Positions 5,464 to 7,726 of a stretch of 7,726 nucleotides of DNA are shown here, piece after piece. The stretch comes from Candidatus Thorarchaeota archaeon. Its GTDB lineage: Archaea; Asgardarchaeota; Thorarchaeia; Thorarchaeales; Thorarchaeaceae. The position numbers and the translations under genes are program-made. Below the pieces are notes generated by a model. That model searched no databases, was not told the origin of the DNA, and was given only the letters and a program-made list of their open reading frames with translations. Position 1 is the stretch's first letter. Each line of letters starts with the position of its first letter. The DNA is taken from the NCBI GenBank assembly GCA_029856425.1, contig JAHQWZ010000084.1:1-7726 (forward strand), given 5' to 3'.

Positions 5464-7299
5464 TTGTGTGGAATCACCGGCATCGTAAGTATGAATCGCA
5501 ATAACATTGGTGAGGTCCTCGTTAAATGCAGCCGAAAACTCACTTACCGTGGATACGACTCGGTGGGTCTGGCAGCTGTCCATAATGGGAAAGTTGAGTT
5601 GAGGAAAGAAGTAGGGACAATTGATGAGGTCGACAAGCTTCTTGGTCTTTCGAAGATGCTTGGAGACCGGGGAATCTCCCAGCTCCGTTGGGCCACGTAT
5701 GGCGCTCCCACAAGAATAAATGCACAGCCGCATTTCGCATGCGACGATATTCTGTTTGGCGCTCACAATGGCAATATACACAACTATGTCGAGTATCGCC
5801 AGGAGCTTGTTGACGCTGGTCATATTGTCAGATCTGAGAATGATGGAGAGTTGTGTGTGCATGCTGTTGACAAATACTATGAGCAGACCGCAGATATGTT
5901 TGAGGCTGTTCGACTCTCAATTAGAGATCTCAAGGGGGCATATGCATATACAGTTGGCCGTGCTGACATGGAGGAGCTTTATGCAGTAAAGATGGGCTCA
6001 TCTTTAGTTGCAGGATTAGCTGAACATGATACAATTGTTTCAAGCGATCTGCCATCAATTCTCCCACTCACCAATAATGTGGTGTACCTGCAGGACGGAG
6101 AGATGCTTAGACTAACACCCAATGATGTCGAAGTATTCAGAATAGAGGATGGCAGGCACCTTGATAGACCTCCAGAAACTAGCACTGTAGACGAACAAGC
6201 TGCTGAGAAAGGTGGCTATCCTCATTTCATGTTGAAGGAAATCAATGAACAGCCAAAAGTAGCAGAGGATGTCCTTGGGGTTCTTCAGGGGTCCAAGACC
6301 GAAAAATGGCTGAAGATGATCGAGGATGCGTCCCGCCATTTTCTTGTAGCGTGCGGGACTTCCTACCACGCTGGAATTGTCGGGACTTACTACTTTAACA
6401 AATATGCTGGCATTCCCTTAATACCAGCCATTGGGGGCCAATTTATTCCCATGTACGGAAACACATTGACTGATGACAGTCTTTCTATCCTTGTATCCCA
6501 GTCCGGAGAAACCAAGGACATCATCAACGTTCTCAACCTCGCAAAAGAGAACAGCTCATTTGGAAAGACTCTTGGCATTGTCAATGTGATTGGAAGCACC
6601 TTGATGTTTGGAGCCGATGCCTACATACCTATGGCATGCGGCTACGAGGTAAGCGTCCCTGCAACAAAGACGTACTACTCTCAGGTAATCATCTTCGCAT
6701 ATCTTGCTGCTCTTCTTGGTGAAAGGAATGGGACACTCGATTCGTCTGAGGCAAAAGCATGCATTGACACGCTATCTCGTGATTTGCCTCGACTCACACA
6801 AGACACTATTAATCGAACTGGAATTCACGCGAAAGATCTTGCTCGAACTCTAGTCGATTTCAAAGACATGTATTGCTTAGGCTATGGATTCACTGATGGC
6901 GTTGCTCAAGAGGGCGCTCTTAAGATTAAGGAGATTGCATATAATCACTGCGAAGGAATGTATTCAAGCGAGTTTAAACATGGCCCCCTTAGTATCATTC
7001 AAGATGGATACCCTGTTATATTTGTAACAACACGTGAGAATAGCTGGATGGTGATCAACCATTTAAGTGAAGTCAGAGTTAGGGGCGGAAGGACCATCAT
7101 TGTTGGAGAGTATGAGGACAAACTAAGACACTACGTTGATTCGGGGAAAGACTACCTCGTAGTTCCGGCATCCAATCTTTTCTTGAACCCACTGCTGAAT
7201 GTTATCCCGCTCCAACTTCTCAGCTATTTCCTTTCCGTTGATTTGGGAATCAATCCCGATATGCCAAGAAATTTATCCAAAACACTAACAGTTGATTAG
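5464..7299 (+). CDS. glmS: Glutamine-fructose-6-phosphate aminotransferase (glucosamine-6-phosphate synthase)
   Basis: It makes glucosamine-6-phosphate and glutamate from fructose-6-phosphate and glutamine, the first step toward UDP-GlcNAc. At 611 residues it is full length (E. coli 609). N-terminal glutaminase (2 to about 240): Cys2 nucleophile in CGITGIV, YRGYDS (28-33), RWAT (75-78), HNG (101-103) with the oxyanion-hole residues, and Asp127. Linker with HFMLKEINEQP (254-264). First SIS domain (about 290-425): CGTS (297-300), SQSGET (345-350), VPATK (398-402). Second SIS domain (about 455-600): EGALKIKE with Lys487 and Glu490, KHGPL with His506, and the C-terminal NLSKTLTVD with Lys606. These match E. 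coli Lys485, Glu488, His504 and Lys603. Start codon TTG, because Cys2 must follow it and an in-frame stop lies just upstream. Oddities: the usual RWATHG and NAHPH near the glutamine site read RWATYG and NAQPH. It overlaps the convergent last gene by 4 bases. Confidence 0.97.
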   Translation: MCGITGIVSMNRNNIGEVLVKCSRKLTYRGYDSVGLAAVHNGKVELRKEVGTIDEVDKLLGLSKMLGDRGISQLRWATYGAPTRINAQPHFACDDILFGAHNGNIHNYVEYRQELVDAGHIVRSENDGELCVHAVDKYYEQTADMFEAVRLSIRDLKGAYAYTVGRADMEELYAVKMGSSLVAGLAEHDTIVSSDLPSILPLTNNVVYLQDGEMLRLTPNDVEVFRIEDGRHLDRPPETSTVDEQAAEKGGYPHFMLKEINEQPKVAEDVLGVLQGSKTEKWLKMIEDASRHFLVACGTSYHAGIVGTYYFNKYAGIPLIPAIGGQFIPMYGNTLTDDSLSILVSQSGETKDIINVLNLAKENSSFGKTLGIVNVIGSTLMFGADAYIPMACGYEVSVPATKTYYSQVIIFAYLAALLGERNGTLDSSEAKACIDTLSRDLPRLTQDTINRTGIHAKDLARTLVDFKDMYCLGYGFTDGVAQEGALKIKEIAYNHCEGMYSSEFKHGPLSIIQDGYPVIFVTTRENSWMVINHLSEVRVRGGRTIIVGEYEDKLRHYVDSGKDYLVVPASNLFLNPLLNVIPLQLLSYFLSVDLGINPDMPRNLSKTLTVD

Positions 7300-7682
7300 T
7301 CTTTATCACCAGTTTCGCCTATTCTAATTGCCCTCATCTCAGATGAAACAACATTCCCCGCGTCAAACCCATCTCGGATATTTACTACCTCATCATCATC
7401 GATCTCGAAAACACCTATGAGTTGCGTTCTATCACCCAATGCCCACTGCCCGTAGATTAATTTGTCCGCAGTTGTTTCACATTCTAAGAGTCCCATTGTG
7501 CCTGTGCTAGACCACCAGCTTAGGCATTTCCCCTGATATCCCATCTGAGCTATTAATTCGTCCCATAACCTACCCAGCTTTGTGGGACCATGTTTATTAC
7601 GAAAAGTGATTAGAATATGTCCCCGTTTATCTTTCATTTCCTCAGCTAACATATTCATTTCTTTGTCAGTAAACAGTGGCAT
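7296..7682 (-). CDS. Conserved-looking small cytoplasmic protein of unknown family
   Basis: I do not recognise this 128-residue protein. It has no signal peptide, membrane segment or Cys/His metal motif. It begins with a charged helix (TDKEMNMLAEEMKDKRG, 5-21), then a strand (HILITFRN, 22-29), a second helix (KLGRLWDELIAQMG, 35-48), a Trp-containing stretch (CLSWWSSTGTMGLLE, 53-67) and an apparent beta region (LIYGQWALGDRTQLIGVFEID, about 75-95). The last 30 residues are polar and acidic. The layout suggests a small alpha/beta domain. Evidence that it is real: consistent protein-like composition, an ATG start, a TATA-like element at a sensible distance, and a stop that meets the glmS stop in the same tight convergent arrangement as other pairs here. 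Only weak purine-rich sequence (GAGAG) precedes the start, so the message may be nearly leaderless. Confidence 0.7.
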   Translation of the reverse strand: MPLFTDKEMNMLAEEMKDKRGHILITFRNKHGPTKLGRLWDELIAQMGYQGKCLSWWSSTGTMGLLECETTADKLIYGQWALGDRTQLIGVFEIDDDEVVNIRDGFDAGNVVSSEMRAIRIGETGDKD

Positions 7683-7711
7683 CTAAATTCACTACTCTCA
7701 ATAGAGGCTGG

Positions 7712-7719
7712 TTTTAAAA
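7712..7719 (-). promoter_or_regulatory. TATA-like box for the last gene
   Basis: TTTTAAAA lies about 30-37 bases upstream of ATG 7682 on the minus strand, predicting transcription start near 7689 and a leader of only a few bases. Imperfect complementary flanks (GAGGCTGG and GCCCCTC) surround it, running to the window edge. Confidence 0.4.
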
Positions 7720-7726
7720 GCCCCTC

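Noticed and set aside
5434..5862. Open frame of 142 codons on the minus strand
   Set aside because: Antisense to the glutaminase domain of glmS and the divergent promoter gap; no recognisable protein.
7701..7726. Hairpin terminator at the right edge
   Set aside because: The dyad is imperfect, centred on TTTTAAAA and cut by the edge; a TATA-like promoter element explains the AT core better.
1..7726. tRNA, rRNA, CRISPR array or mobile element
   Set aside because: No repeat-spacer pattern, transposase or integrase motif, or tRNA-like cloverleaf was noticed, and nearly all of the sequence is accounted for by protein genes.

Overview
The window looks like archaeal chromosome, most likely from an Asgard archaeon (a Thorarchaeota-like lineage is my guess, not a proof). 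The reasons are three roadblock/LC7 domains in two unlinked genes, a DUF99 protein, a tandem winged-helix regulator, a membrane-anchored BMP-family protein without a bacterial lipobox, TATA-like elements upstream of several genes, and clear Shine-Dalgarno (SD) sites next to ATG, GTG and TTG starts. Base composition is intermediate. I see no rRNA, tRNA, CRISPR array, insertion sequence or phage gene.

Layout, left to right: (1) the 3' end of a secreted or surface protein whose domain resembles the C-terminal glutamine-amidotransferase-like region of eukaryotic site-1 protease (+, cut by the left edge); (2) a roadblock/LC7 protein (-); (3) a DUF99/UPF0215 protein of the endonuclease V-like superfamily that appears to lack key acidic residues (+); (4) an HD-domain nucleotidase of the HDDC2/YfbR type (-); (5) a membrane-anchored BMP/PnrA-type ligand-binding protein (-), upstream of gene 4 on the same strand; (6) a protein of two fused roadblock domains (+); (7) a two-winged-helix transcription regulator (-); (8) a full-length glucosamine-6-phosphate synthase, GlmS (+), with a TTG start fixed by its catalytic Cys2; (9) a small protein I do not recognise (-). 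No stretch over 300 bases lacks a gene. The longest gap, about 157 bases at 3707-3863, holds two divergent promoters.

Strands alternate almost gene by gene, so only genes 5 and 4 can form an operon. That pair makes biochemical sense: a nucleoside-type binding protein followed by a dNMP phosphatase. GlmS supplies glucosamine-6-phosphate for UDP-GlcNAc, and the two exported proteins carry many N-glycosylation sequons. The roadblock proteins probably serve small GTPases encoded elsewhere. All four convergent pairs meet within 5 bases or overlap by 4, leaving no room for separate terminators.

I do not see an obvious new multi-gene system. The best leads are the site-1-protease-like domain, the double-roadblock protein, the substituted DUF99 protein, the PnrA/HD pair and the unrecognised last gene. 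Family assignments rest on reading the sequences and recalling family motifs; no database search was possible.
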